Shown one piece after another: positions 7,688 to 16,321 of a stretch of 64,000 nucleotides of DNA. The position numbers were made by a program, and so were the translations under genes. The first letter of the stretch is position 1, and every line of letters starts with the position of its first letter. Under the pieces are notes generated by a model. It was not told the DNA's origin. It searched no databases and saw only the letters and a program-made list of their open reading frames with translations. Origin of the DNA: Actinophytocola xinjiangensis (GTDB taxonomy: Bacteria > Actinomycetota > Actinomycetes > Mycobacteriales > Pseudonocardiaceae); the NCBI RefSeq assembly GCF_001921215.1, contig NZ_MSIF01000013.1, positions 1 to 64,000 on the forward strand, in the 5' to 3' direction.

Positions 7688-9298
7688 TCAGCGGCGAAGC
7701 CACACAGCGGTGTCGGCGGGCAACCGTCCGCCCACCAACTCCCCACTGCACACCAGAACCTCGGAGTACCCGGGCAACTCCACCGCCTCGCCCGACAGGT
7801 TCACCACACAGACGAACCCGTCCCCCCGGGCGAACCCCAACACCCCCGCCCCCCTCTCCAGCCACCGCATGGACCCGTCGCCCAACGCGGACTCCTCGGC
7901 ACGAACCCGCAACGCCCGCCGGTACAACTCCAACATCGACGACGGATCATCGGCCTGCCGTTGCGCCGTGAACGCCCCCCACCCCGCCGGCTGCGGCAAC
8001 CACGGCGCCGCCCCGTTGCCGCTGAACCCGTAGGGCGAGGTCTCCCCGGACCACGGCACCGGAACCCGACACCCGTCCCGCCCGATGTCGCGCCCGGCGG
8101 TCCGCGCGAACACCGGGTCCTGCCGAACCTCGTCCGGCAGGTCCTCCACCTCCGCGAGCCCGAGTTCCTCCCCCTGGTAGATGTAGACCCCGCCGGGCAG
8201 CGCCATCGTGAGCAGGGCGGCGGCGCGTGCCCGGCGGGTCCCCAGCACCGGGTCGGTAGGGGCCCGGTGCTGGCGGTCGGCGAACGAGAACGACGTGTCG
8301 GCCCGCCCGTACCGCGTCACGTGCCGGGTCACGTCGTGGTTGGACAGCACCCAGGTGGCCGGCGCGTTCACCGGCGCGTGGGCGGCGAGGGTCGCCGTGA
8401 TCACCTCACGCAACCGGTCGGCGTCCCACGGGCAGGACAGGAAGTCGAAGTTGAACGCCGAGTGCAGCTCGTCGGGTCGCAGGTACATGGCGAACCGCTC
8501 CGGGTCGGGCAGCCACATCTCGCCGACGAACACCCGCTTGTCCGGGTAGCTGTCGGCGATCCGCCGCCACCGCCGGTAGATCTCGTGCACGCCGTCGAGG
8601 TCGGAGTAGGGCAGCGGCGCGGTCTCGTCGGTCACGTCCGGCAGCCCGTCGGCCTTGACCAGGCCGTCGGCGACGTCGATGCGGAAGCCGTCGACGCCCC
8701 GGTTGAACCAGAACCGCAGGATGTCCTCGAACTCCTCGGCGACCTCGGGGTCGGTCCAGTTCAGGTCGGGCTGGCGGGAGGAGTACAGGTGCAGGAACCA
8801 TTCACCGGGCGTGCCGTCGGGTTCGGTGACCCGCGTCCACGCCGGCCCACCGAAGCGCGACTGCCAGTTGTTCGGTGGCAGCTCACCGTGCTCACCCCGG
8901 CCGGGACGGAACCAGAACCGTTGGCGCTCGGGCGATCCGGGGCCGGCGGCGACCGCGGCGGTGAACCACGGGTGCACGTCGGAGCAGTGGTTGGGGACGA
9001 TGTCGATGATGATCCGGATGCCGAGGGTGTGCGCCTCCTCGATCAGTTTCTCCGCCTCGGCCAGCGTGCCGAACGCGGGCTCGATGTCGCGGTAGTCGGC
9101 GACGTCGTAGCCGCCGTCGTCCATCGGCGACGGGTACCAGGGGTTGAACCAGATCGCGCCGATGCCCAGCTCCGACAGGTACGGCAGCCTGGTGCGCACG
9201 CCGGCGAGATCGCCGGTGCCGTCACCGTCGCCGTCGGCGAAGCTGCGGATGTAGACCTGGTAGATCGCCGCGCCGCGCCACCAATCGTGTTGTGCCAC
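7688..9298 (-). CDS. GH13 alpha-glucosidase (oligo-1,6-glucosidase/AglA type)
   Basis: A 536-residue glycoside hydrolase of family 13 without signal peptide, so it acts in the cytoplasm on imported oligosaccharides. The conserved regions are in order: DIVPNHCSD (region I), GFRIDVADG with the nucleophile Asp (region II), VFVGEMW with the acid/base Glu (region III) and LSNHDVTRH with the transition-state Asp (region IV). The N-terminal WWRGAAIYQVYIRSFADG is typical of alpha-glucosidases. The gene begins at GTG 9298, four bases after the permease stop, as the last gene of the sugar ABC operon. Alpha-1,4 versus alpha-1,6 or sucrose/trehalose preference is not resolved. Confidence 0.9.
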   Translation of the reverse strand: MAQHDWWRGAAIYQVYIRSFADGDGDGTGDLAGVRTRLPYLSELGIGAIWFNPWYPSPMDDGGYDVADYRDIEPAFGTLAEAEKLIEEAHTLGIRIIIDIVPNHCSDVHPWFTAAVAAGPGSPERQRFWFRPGRGEHGELPPNNWQSRFGGPAWTRVTEPDGTPGEWFLHLYSSRQPDLNWTDPEVAEEFEDILRFWFNRGVDGFRIDVADGLVKADGLPDVTDETAPLPYSDLDGVHEIYRRWRRIADSYPDKRVFVGEMWLPDPERFAMYLRPDELHSAFNFDFLSCPWDADRLREVITATLAAHAPVNAPATWVLSNHDVTRHVTRYGRADTSFSFADRQHRAPTDPVLGTRRARAAALLTMALPGGVYIYQGEELGLAEVEDLPDEVRQDPVFARTAGRDIGRDGCRVPVPWSGETSPYGFSGNGAAPWLPQPAGWGAFTAQRQADDPSSMLELYRRALRVRAEESALGDGSMRWLERGAGVLGFARGDGFVCVVNLSGEAVELPGYSEVLVCSGELVGGRLPADTAVWLRR

Positions 9299-9302
9299 GA
9301 AA

Positions 9303-10196
9303 TCACCCCTTGATACCGCCGGCCGTGAGACCGGCCAGGATCTGCCGTTGGAAAATCAGGAATGCCACGACCATCGGGATGCTCGCCAGCACGAGACCGG
9401 CGATCATCAGGTTGATCGGGGTGAATTCCTCGTAGCGCTGTAGCGCCACACTCAGGGTCTGGATGCCGGGGTCCTGCAGGACCAGCAGCGGCCAGATGAA
9501 GTCCTTCCACGCCGCGACCACCGCGAAGATCGACACCACGGCGAGGATCGGCCGGGACAACGGCAGCACGATCCGCACGAGGGTGGTGACGTTGCCGGCA
9601 CCGTCGATGCGCGCCGCGTCGAGCAGTTCGGTCGGGATCTGGTCGAAGAACCGCTTGAGCAGGTAGATGTTGAACGCGTTCGCCGCCGCCGGCAGCCAGA
9701 TCGCGGCGGGGGAGTTGATCAGGTTGACGTCGAGGAGCGGGACGTCGGTGATGGTCAGGTAGGTCGGCACGAGCAGCGCCGAGGCCGGCAGCATCAGCGT
9801 GGCCAGCATCAGCCCGAGCACCCACTTGCCGAGCACGGGGCGCAGCTTGGACAGCGCGTAGGCGGCCGGCACGCACACCGCGAGCTGCACCAGCCAGGCG
9901 CCGGCGGCGACGACGACGGTGTTGCGGAAGTAGCCGGCCAGCTCCATGAAGTCCCACGCCTCGCGGTAGGCGCCGACGTCGGGTGATTCGGGCAGGATGG
10001 TCGGCGGCATCTGGGCCAGCTCGGCCGGGGACTTCATCGCGCCGAGCAGCATCCACACCAGCGGCGTGACGAACGCGGCGGTGAACAGCAGGAACACCAC
10101 GCCGAAGACCAGCCAGTAGCCGATCCTGCCGGACCGCTTCTCCAGCGTCCACGGTGACAGCAGTGTCCTGTTCGGACGTTCCTTGCGGACGGTCAT
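9303..10196 (-). CDS. Sugar ABC transporter permease (MalG/AglG type)
   Basis: A 297-residue inner-membrane permease with about six helices. The EAA loop that docks the ATPase is ELLDAARIDGAGNVTTLVRIVLP. The first helix is WLVFGVVFLLFTAAFVTPLVWMLL. ATG 10196 is used rather than an upstream in-frame start because it lies one base after the stop of the partner permease. With the neighbouring permease and lipoprotein it forms a CUT1-type importer. No ATPase gene is present; in actinobacteria such importers commonly share a multi-operon ATPase such as MsiK, and that is inferred here. Confidence 0.9.
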   Translation of the reverse strand: MTVRKERPNRTLLSPWTLEKRSGRIGYWLVFGVVFLLFTAAFVTPLVWMLLGAMKSPAELAQMPPTILPESPDVGAYREAWDFMELAGYFRNTVVVAAGAWLVQLAVCVPAAYALSKLRPVLGKWVLGLMLATLMLPASALLVPTYLTITDVPLLDVNLINSPAAIWLPAAANAFNIYLLKRFFDQIPTELLDAARIDGAGNVTTLVRIVLPLSRPILAVVSIFAVVAAWKDFIWPLLVLQDPGIQTLSVALQRYEEFTPINLMIAGLVLASIPMVVAFLIFQRQILAGLTAGGIKG

Positions 10197-10197
10197 G

Positions 10198-11136
10198 TCA
10201 GCTCCTGGTCCTGGTGAGCCGCAGGTACAGCGCGGAGAACGCACCGAGGACGACGAACAGCAGCAGGCTCAACGCGCTGGCCGTGCCGAAGTCGTTGTAG
10301 ACGAAGGCATACCGGTAGAGCAGCAGGAGCAGGGTGACCGTGGAGTCCTCCGGGCCGCCGCCGGTCATGATGTAGGGCTCGGTGAACACCTGCATGGTGG
10401 CCACGATCTGCATCAGCATCATCACCAGCAGCACGAACCGGGTCTGCGGGATCGTGACGTGCCGCAGCCGCTGCCACACGTTCGCCCCGTCCAGTTCGGC
10501 CGCCTCGTACAGTTCACCGGGGATGGTCGCCAGCGCCGCGAGGTAGATCAGCGTCGCGGAGCCCATCGACGCCCAAGTGGCCACGATGACCAGCGAGATC
10601 ATCGACGTGCCGGTGTCGTCCAGCCAGGACAGCTCGGGCAGTCCGAACAGTCGCAGCGCGCTGTTGAACAGGCCGGGGCCGGGGTCGTAGAACCACTTCC
10701 AGAGGATCGCCACGACCACCGGGGGCAGCATCACCGGCAGGTAGACCACGATCCGGAAGTACGGTTTGGCGTGCCGCAGCTCGTTGAGCACCACGGCCAC
10801 CGCGAACGGGATGGCGAACCCGATGACCAGGGCCAGTCCGGTGAACAGCAGCGTGTTGCGCCAGGCGATGCCGAACAGCGGGTCGGCGAACAGGGTCTGG
10901 AAGTTCTGCCAGCCGACCCATTCCGGGTCGGTGATGAAGTTGACCTGCTGGAAGCTCAGCAGCACCCCGCGCACGATCGGGTACCAGGAGAACAGCGCGA
11001 ACACGACCAGCGCCGCGCACAGGAACCCGTAGGCGGTGAGGTTGTCGAGAACCTTGCGACGCAGCCGGCCGACCCGGTCGGCCGGCGCCGGTGGCCCTCC
11101 GGTGTCGCGCGGCGGCGCGAGGACGGTGGTTGACAT
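10198..11136 (-). CDS. Sugar ABC transporter permease (MalF/AglF type)
   Basis: A 312-residue permease with six predicted membrane segments after a basic N-terminal tail (DRVGRLRRKVLDNL). The EAA loop reads ELYEAAELDGANVWQRLRHVTIP, and FTEPYIMTGGGPEDSTVTL is a standard MalF-family stretch. The start is ATG 11136 (MSTTVLAPP); the frame is open further upstream, but that part lies in an intergenic hairpin. It forms the heterodimeric channel with the following gene. The substrate is presumably an alpha-glucoside, judged from the GH13 gene in the operon. Confidence 0.9.
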   Translation of the reverse strand: MSTTVLAPPRDTGGPPAPADRVGRLRRKVLDNLTAYGFLCAALVVFALFSWYPIVRGVLLSFQQVNFITDPEWVGWQNFQTLFADPLFGIAWRNTLLFTGLALVIGFAIPFAVAVVLNELRHAKPYFRIVVYLPVMLPPVVVAILWKWFYDPGPGLFNSALRLFGLPELSWLDDTGTSMISLVIVATWASMGSATLIYLAALATIPGELYEAAELDGANVWQRLRHVTIPQTRFVLLVMMLMQIVATMQVFTEPYIMTGGGPEDSTVTLLLLLYRYAFVYNDFGTASALSLLLFVVLGAFSALYLRLTRTRS

Positions 11137-11157
11137 CGGCACTCCCGGTGGGGGGAC

Positions 11158-11190
11158 CCGGCCGGGGCGGTGTTGTCCCACCCCGGCCGG
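11158..11190 (-). promoter_or_regulatory. Intercistronic hairpin between binding-protein and permease genes
   Basis: CCGGCCGGGG (11158-11167) pairs perfectly with CCCCGGCCGG (11181-11190) in the 60-base gap after the solute-binding gene. Hairpins here in other sugar operons raise expression of the binding protein relative to the permeases by stabilising the upstream mRNA or terminating part of the transcripts. That role is inferred. Confidence 0.5.
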
Positions 11191-11196
11191 ATCGGC

Positions 11197-12570
11197 TCAG
11201 TTGACCTGCGCGAGCGCCTGGTTGACCTTGGACTCCGCGTCGGCGAGCAGCGTGTCGATGTCGGCGTCCTTGTTCGTGAGCACGCCCTGCATCACGTTGT
11301 CCAGCGCGGCGTAGACCTGCTGGGCGTTGGGCGGCTCGATGTGCTTGCTCAGTTCGGTGAGGCCGTCGACGAACGCCTGGTAGTTCTCGACCGGGACGTT
11401 CGCGTACTTCTCCCGCAGGGCCTTCTGCTTCTCTTGGAGTTCGCCGGTCCAGACGTCGGCGGCGGCGTTGGGCGGGGCGGTCGGCAGGCCGATCGGCTGG
11501 TCCTGCTCGGCGTAGCTCTTGAGCGTGGACTCCATGCGGTCGGGGTTGAGGTACTTCCACTGGATCCAGGTCAGCCCGGCGCGGATCTTGTCGGGGGTGG
11601 CTTTGGGGTTGAGCATGTAGCCCTCGCCGCCGATCAGGGTGCCCTGCCCGCCGGGCAGCGGGGCGAGGCCGACGTCGGCGTAGTCGCCGCCGAACTGGTT
11701 GACCAGCGGCGGGATGTTGTCGGGGGCGCCGACGAACATGCCGAGCTTGCCGGCGCCGAACATCTTCTGGGCGTCCTCGAACTCGAGGAGCTGCTTGGCG
11801 CCCAGCGAGTTGTCCTCCCAGCGCATGGCGTGCAGGGTCTCGGCGACCTCGCGGCCCTTGTCGTTGTTGAAGTCGGCGACCCACTTGTCGCCGTCCTTCT
11901 TGGCGACCTGCCCGCCGACCGAGTACATCCAGGTGGTGAAGTGCCAGCCGCCCTGGTTGTTGCGGGACAGCTCGGCAAGGCCCTGGGTGTTGTTGCCCAG
12001 CGCGGTGATCTTCCTGGCGGCTTCGCGGACCTCGTCCCAGGTGGTGGGCGGGGTGTTGGGGTCGAGGCCGGCCTGGGTGAAGAGCGTGCGGTTGTAGAGC
12101 AGGCCCATCGAGTAGTTGGCGGTGGGCAGGCCGTAGATCTTGCCCTGGTCGTCGGTGAAGATGTCGCGCAGCTCGGGCTGGATTTCCTCGTAGTGCGGGA
12201 CGTCCTTGACGAAGTCGGAGATGTCGGCGGCCTGGCGCCGGGCGATCAGGTTGGCCGGGTCGGTGAGGTAGACGTAGAAGACGTCCTCAAGCTGCCCGCC
12301 GGCGAGCTTCGCGGCGAACGTCGTGGGATCCATGAACCCCTCGCGGGGCTCGATGTCGATCTCCGGGTGCTCCTTCTCGAAGGCGGCGACGTCGGCGTCG
12401 AACACCTTCCGCTCGAACGGCTGACTCTTGGCCGGCTGCCCGTTCACCGTGATGGTGATCTTGCCGCCGGCGGACTCACCCCCGCCGTCGTCTCCGCTAC
12501 CGCAGGCGGCGACCGTCAGGCCCGCCGCCAGCGCCAAGGCCAGTGTTCTGCGCTGAATACCTGTGCTCAT
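11197..12570 (-). CDS. Sugar ABC transporter substrate-binding lipoprotein
   Basis: A 457-residue extracellular solute-binding protein family 1 member. Residues 1-22 form a lipoprotein signal with basic start, hydrophobic core and lipobox (LTVAACGS), so it is anchored outside the membrane. Typical family stretches are VFDADVAAFEKEHPEIDIE, YGLPTANYSMGLLYNRTLFTQAGLDPNTPPTTWDE and GEGYMLNPKA. ATG 12570 is chosen to place the signal peptide at the N-terminus; the open frame upstream has no such features. It is the first gene of the alpha-glucoside operon and probably under control of the LacI-type regulator encoded upstream. Confidence 0.9.
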   Translation of the reverse strand: MSTGIQRRTLALALAAGLTVAACGSGDDGGGESAGGKITITVNGQPAKSQPFERKVFDADVAAFEKEHPEIDIEPREGFMDPTTFAAKLAGGQLEDVFYVYLTDPANLIARRQAADISDFVKDVPHYEEIQPELRDIFTDDQGKIYGLPTANYSMGLLYNRTLFTQAGLDPNTPPTTWDEVREAARKITALGNNTQGLAELSRNNQGGWHFTTWMYSVGGQVAKKDGDKWVADFNNDKGREVAETLHAMRWEDNSLGAKQLLEFEDAQKMFGAGKLGMFVGAPDNIPPLVNQFGGDYADVGLAPLPGGQGTLIGGEGYMLNPKATPDKIRAGLTWIQWKYLNPDRMESTLKSYAEQDQPIGLPTAPPNAAADVWTGELQEKQKALREKYANVPVENYQAFVDGLTELSKHIEPPNAQQVYAALDNVMQGVLTNKDADIDTLLADAESKVNQALAQVN

Positions 12571-13184
12571 TGTCTGGACAACCTTGCGTGGTGGGGACCG
12601 GACGAAAATCTGTGAGCCACACCATAGATCGCCCCAGCACAAAGACGCAAGACTCCGACAACATCCACGTAAAAACCCGACTCCACAGCGGTCAGGTGAA
12701 CGCGAACGTCCCACCCGTCGTACGACCAGCGGATGTTTTCGCGGACGCCGGGGCCGGCGGTGGCGGTGCGGCGCCCCGCGTGGAGGAGTCGACGCCCGTC
12801 GCTCGGCGCCGCGCGTGCGGGGGTCGCCACGGCGTTCACCACCGCGCGCGTTCGGCCCGATATCGGGACCGTCAGCGAAGTGCCGGCCGACGCCCGTCGG
12901 TGATGATCCGGGAGCACCGTCGCCCAGCGCCGGAACGTCGTGGTCAGGAGGCGGGGAACGCGCTGTGGGGCAGCCTGGTGCCGTCGGTGGCCTGGCCAGC
13001 TCGTCGGCCGGCGCGAGCCCGCTGCTCCGGCGTCGCGGACCAGCTGTTCAGCGCCGCCGGCGTCGCGGCTGGGGTGCCGCCTTCCCCGGTTGCCGACGCT
13101 TCGGTGTGGGCGTGTTCGTCACGCCGGCGGCGCGGAGCGTTTCCGGGGGTGGTGGCGGGTGAAGGTCCAGGGTGCGGGAGCGGG
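12571..13184. other. 614-base gene-free stretch holding the sugar operon promoter
   Basis: No convincing gene in either direction; the reading frames here have abnormal composition. On the minus strand TTGCGT and TATGGT are spaced by 18 bases about 60 bases before the binding-protein start, a plausible promoter. A perfect 10-bp palindrome GTCGTACGAC lies at 12717-12726 and could be an operator, although LacI-family sites usually have a central CG. The stretch 12740-13184 beyond it shows nothing recognisable. Confidence 0.4.
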
Positions 13185-14207
13185 TCAGGCCATGCTGGGG
13201 CGGCGGGTCCTGGCGGGGGCGGCGGAGGCGCGCACGACCAGCTCCGGTTCGAAGAGGAGTTCCTCCATGGAGACCTCGATGCCGGCGATCTGGTTGACCA
13301 GCAGGTCGACCGCCGCCCGGCCCATCGCTTCGATGGGCTGGCGCACGGTGGTCAGCGGCGGGTCGGTGCAGGTCATGAAGGCCGAGTCGTCGTAGCCGAT
13401 GACGGAGACGTCGTCGGGGGTGTTGAGGCCGAGGCGCCGGACGGCGCGGATGACGCCGAGGGCCAGCGGGTCGCTGCCGCAGATGAGGCCGGTGATGCCG
13501 GTCTGCACCAGCCGCGTGCCGACGGCCTGACCGCCCTCGACGGAGAACATGGTGTGCCCGACGTTGCTGTCGTCGACCGTGATGCCGGCGCGCTCGGCGC
13601 ACTGGCGGAACGCAACCAGCTTGCGCTGCGACGGAAGATGATCACGCGGGCCGAGAACCAACCCGATCCGTTCGTGGCCCAGCGCGACGAGATGGCCGAA
13701 CGCCTGCTCGATGGCGACGGCGTCGTCGCAGGACACCACCGGGTAGTCGAGGTCGATCGACGCGTTGACCAGGACGACCGGCAGCTTGCGCCGGGCGAGC
13801 TGGTAGTGGTGCTCGTGCGAGGCGTCGGCCTCGGCGTGGCTGCCGCCGGCGAACACCACACCGGAGACCTGCTGGGCCAGCAACAGCTCCACGTAGTCCG
13901 GTTCGGACACCCCGCCGGTGCAGGTGCACAGCACCGGCGTGAAGCCCTGCTGGGCGAGCGCGCTGCCGACGACGTCGGCCAAGGCGGGAAAGATCGGGTT
14001 CTGCAGCTCGGGCAGCACGAGTCCGACGAGCCGGGCACGTTCGCCGCGTAGCTGGGTCGGTCGTTCGTAGCCGAGCACGTCCAGCGCGGTGAGCACGGCC
14101 TGCCGGGTCGCCTCGGACACGCCGGGCTTGCCGTTGAGCACCCGGCTCACCGTCGCCTCGCTGACGCCCACCTTCTGGGCCACTTCGGACAGCCGTCGTT
14201 GCGCCAT
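13185..14207 (-). CDS. LacI-family transcriptional regulator
   Basis: A 340-residue LacI/GalR repressor. The N-terminal helix-turn-helix and hinge are plain: RRLSEVAQKVGVSEATVSRV, then LNGKPGVSEATRQAVLTALDVLGYERP. Residues from about 60 form the sugar-binding domain with VGLVLPELQNPIFPALADVV and DVSVIGYDDSAFMTCTDPPL. ATG 14207 gives the standard N-terminus. It lies upstream of and in the same direction as the sugar ABC/GH13 genes, separated by the 614-base gap, and is the obvious candidate repressor of that operon, relieved by an imported sugar. Confidence 0.92.
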   Translation of the reverse strand: MAQRRLSEVAQKVGVSEATVSRVLNGKPGVSEATRQAVLTALDVLGYERPTQLRGERARLVGLVLPELQNPIFPALADVVGSALAQQGFTPVLCTCTGGVSEPDYVELLLAQQVSGVVFAGGSHAEADASHEHHYQLARRKLPVVLVNASIDLDYPVVSCDDAVAIEQAFGHLVALGHERIGLVLGPRDHLPSQRKLVAFRQCAERAGITVDDSNVGHTMFSVEGGQAVGTRLVQTGITGLICGSDPLALGVIRAVRRLGLNTPDDVSVIGYDDSAFMTCTDPPLTTVRQPIEAMGRAAVDLLVNQIAGIEVSMEELLFEPELVVRASAAPARTRRPSMA

Positions 14208-14217
14208 GGCCGCAACT

Positions 14218-14805
14218 CTACGACAGCCCGTGCAAGTTCTTGCGCTGGTTTGCGGAATCGCCCCATTCGTCCTGGTCGAGCGAGTACCGGACCTCGCCGT
14301 GCTCGGATCCCGGGATCGGCGCGTACGGCGGGAAGTAGGTGTGCCGGTAACGCAGCCCGACCTTCTCCATCACGCGCCGCGACCGGGCGTTGACGGTCAT
14401 CGTGTCGGCGACGACCCGCCGCAGCCCGAGCGCGACGAAGGCGTGCCGGAGCAGGGCCGTGCTGCCCTCGGTGGCATAGCCGTGGCCCCACGCCGCGCGC
14501 CGCAGCCGGTAACCCAGCTCCGCCTCGCCCGCCGGGGCGTCCGGGTCGCGCACCAGCATGAACCACCCGACGAACTCGTCACCGCCCCTGGTGAACGCCG
14601 CGAACACGCCGTGCCCGGGGTGCTGGAGGTAGTCCTCGACGATCCGGGGCAGCGTGGAGCTCTCGATCCGCTCACGCGAGGTCGGCCGGCCGCCGGTGAG
14701 GTGGCGCATGACCTCGGGGTCGCTGTCGAGCTCGACGAGCAGGTCGGCGTCATCGAGGGTGAACCGTCGCAGCCGCAGGCGCTCGGTCTCCAGGAAGGCG
14801 TGCAT
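14218..14805 (-). CDS. GNAT-family N-acetyltransferase (RimJ/RimL-like)
   Basis: A 195-residue protein of the acetyltransf_3/RimJ-RimL group. The N-terminus LETERLRLRRFTLDDADLLVELDSDPEVM is diagnostic. The acetyl-CoA loop follows in ELGYRLRRAAWGHGYATEGS, with VADTMTVNARSRRVMEKVGL near the end. ATG 14805 gives the family's standard start; the open frame continues upstream through low-complexity repeats and is not used. It is ten bases downstream of the LacI gene start on the same strand, which makes it an independent gene read towards the regulator. The acceptor is unknown. Confidence 0.85.
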   Translation of the reverse strand: MHAFLETERLRLRRFTLDDADLLVELDSDPEVMRHLTGGRPTSRERIESSTLPRIVEDYLQHPGHGVFAAFTRGGDEFVGWFMLVRDPDAPAGEAELGYRLRRAAWGHGYATEGSTALLRHAFVALGLRRVVADTMTVNARSRRVMEKVGLRYRHTYFPPYAPIPGSEHGEVRYSLDQDEWGDSANQRKNLHGLS

Positions 14806-14855
14806 GGCCGGGATCCTGGCAGTGCGAGTGCCGCCCTGGTGACCCATTTTTCGGA

Positions 14856-14926
14856 CACCGCGTTCGGGCACCGCGTTTTGGGCACCGCGTCCGGCACCGC
14901 GTTCGAACGGCGCGTTTCGAACGGCG
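14856..14926. repeat. Cluster of short tandem repeats upstream of two divergent genes
   Basis: CACCGCGT occurs at 14856-14863, 14869-14876, 14883-14890 and 14895-14902 (periods of 13, 14 and 12 bases). Directly after come two copies of TTCGAACGGCG at 14902-14912 and 14916-14926. The array lies between the GNAT start (14805) and the small plus-strand gene at 14982, where promoters and operators would be expected. Confidence 0.6.
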
Positions 14927-14981
14927 CCCGCCCGGAGTGTCTCCCCGGTGCGCGCCGGATCCGGTGGCAGCATGCCCGACC

Positions 14982-15239
14982 GTGGCGGTGATCCTTCCGG
15001 CGTCGGTGTTGACCTCCCATCTGGAGTCGTGTGCCGCCGAGTTGGCGGCCTCGTTGCCGCCCGACGACCTCGGCGCGGTGCTGGCCCAGCTGGTGTCCGG
15101 CCAGCGCCATATCGCGAGTACTTTGTCCCGTTTGTCAGAGTTTCACACTGGCCCCCTCTCCGAGGTCCTCCAGGCTGCGTCGAGGGCCGCCGAGCACGCC
15201 GCGGAGGCACTCGCCGAGGGTGAACATTTGTTCGAATAG
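14982..15239 (+). CDS. Small helical protein of unknown function, 85 residues
   Basis: I do not recognise a named family. From GTG 14982 the protein reads AVILPASVLTSHLESCAAE at its start and is nearly all helix-forming: a first helix with one cysteine, a turn at LPPDDLGAVLAQL, then SGQRHIASTLSRLSE and a long alanine/glutamate helix near the C-terminus (LQAASRAAEHAAEALAEG). This looks like a small coiled-coil or helical-hairpin protein. An upstream in-frame ATG at 14937 would add 15 residues of poor character. The gene is 74 bases before Ku and read in the same direction, but a separate promoter lies between them. Confidence 0.5.
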   Translation: MAVILPASVLTSHLESCAAELAASLPPDDLGAVLAQLVSGQRHIASTLSRLSEFHTGPLSEVLQAASRAAEHAAEALAEGEHLFE

Positions 15240-15256
15240 ATCACCCGTTTGGGCCT

Positions 15257-15289
15257 TTGACCTGCACGTCTGTGCCGATAATCTGCACA
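15257..15289 (+). promoter_or_regulatory. Promoter of the Ku gene with overlapping palindrome
   Basis: TTGACC (15257-15262) and TAATCT (15279-15284) are separated by 16 bases, a good vegetative promoter. TGTGC-N9-GCACA (15271-15289) is an inverted repeat covering the -10 element and could be an operator. A GGGGAGGA ribosome site follows at about 15300. Confidence 0.55.
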
Positions 15290-15313
15290 TGACGTCAACG
15301 GGGAGGAACACCC

Positions 15314-16267
15314 ATGCGAAGCGTCTGGAACGGCACGATCAAGATCGGCGCGGCGAGCATCCCGGTCCGCGCCTACGGCGCGACGGAGGAGCGGTCCACC
15401 GGCCTGCACCAGGTGCACGCGAGCGACGGCGGCCGCATCCGGCACCGCAAGATCTGCGAGGTCGACGGCACGGTGGTGGAGGGCGCGGACGTGGCACGCG
15501 GCTACGTCCTGCCCGGCGGCGACACCGTCGTCCTGACCGACGAGGACCTGGCGCTGCTGCCGCTGTCCACCTCCAAGGCGATCGAGGTACAGACGTTCGC
15601 CCCGATCACCGAGATCGACCCGATCTACTTCGCGCGTAGCTATCACCTGGAGCCCGAGCCCGTGGGCACCAAGCCGTACCTGTTGTTGTCCGAGGCCCTC
15701 CAGCAGTCCGGTCGAGTGGCGATCGTCAAGGTGGCGTTGCGTCAGCGGGAGTCGCTCGGGGTGCTGCGGATCCGTGACCAGGTCATCGTCCTGGAAACGA
15801 TGCTCTGGCCCGACGAGATCCGCCCGCCCGAGTTCCCCTTCCTCCACCAGGACGTGGCGATCTCCGAGGACGAGCTGACCGAGGCGGTGGCGCTGATCGA
15901 CGCGTTGAGCGAGTCCTTCAGCCCCGCCCGCTACACGGACAGGTACAAGGAGGCCCTCTCCGAGTTGGTCCGCGCCAAGATCGAGGGCAACGAGGTGGTC
16001 CAGCCCACCGCCGCCCGCCAGAGGGAACGCGCCGGTGACCTCCTCACCGCCCTGCGAACCTCCTTGGCGGACAAGGAAAACTCGCCCACCGACGCGCCGC
16101 CCACCGACGCCCCGTCCACCGCCGCCCGGCCCACCGACAACTCGCCCACCGGTGGCTCGGGCGCCGGTGACCCGGTTGCCAAGGCCAGGGCCGCCGAGAC
16201 CAAGGCCGCCGAGGCGAGGAAGACCGCCAGGCGGGCCGCTCGCCGCCCCCGGACCCCGACGCGCTGA
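15314..16267 (+). CDS. ku: Non-homologous end-joining protein Ku
   Basis: A 317-residue bacterial Ku. It binds double-strand DNA ends as a homodimer ring and recruits the ligase LigD. The N-terminus RSVWNGTIKIGAASIPVRAY and the core LPGGDTVVLTDEDLALLPLS and MLWPDEIRPPEF are characteristic. After about residue 255 comes a non-conserved tail with PTDAPPTDAPS-type repeats, then an alanine/lysine/arginine helix (AKARAAETKAAEARKTARRA), resembling the basic C-terminal extensions that help actinobacterial Ku bind DNA. No ligD or polymerase gene is adjacent. A hairpin terminator follows at once. Confidence 0.94.
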   Translation: MRSVWNGTIKIGAASIPVRAYGATEERSTGLHQVHASDGGRIRHRKICEVDGTVVEGADVARGYVLPGGDTVVLTDEDLALLPLSTSKAIEVQTFAPITEIDPIYFARSYHLEPEPVGTKPYLLLSEALQQSGRVAIVKVALRQRESLGVLRIRDQVIVLETMLWPDEIRPPEFPFLHQDVAISEDELTEAVALIDALSESFSPARYTDRYKEALSELVRAKIEGNEVVQPTAARQRERAGDLLTALRTSLADKENSPTDAPPTDAPSTAARPTDNSPTGGSGAGDPVAKARAAETKAAEARKTARRAARRPRTPTR

Positions 16268-16276
16268 TCGTCTCCC

Positions 16277-16321
16277 GTCAGCCCGGTGGTCGGCCGTGAT
16301 GCGGTCGGCCGCCGGGCTGAC
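16277..16321 (+). terminator. Hairpin terminator behind Ku
   Basis: Nineteen-base arms starting GTCAGCCCGG (16277-16295) and ending CCGGGCTGAC (16303-16321) pair with three wobbles or mismatches around a seven-base loop, nine bases after the ku stop. Confidence 0.7.

Noticed and set aside
12543-14051. A 502-codon plus-strand frame covering the gap before, and most of, the LacI gene
   Set aside because: It is the mirror of the LacI gene plus a random opening in the gap; no ribosome site and no domain.
14856-14926. CRISPR array
   Set aside because: Repeats are only 8-11 bases with 4-6-base spacers and no cas genes nearby.
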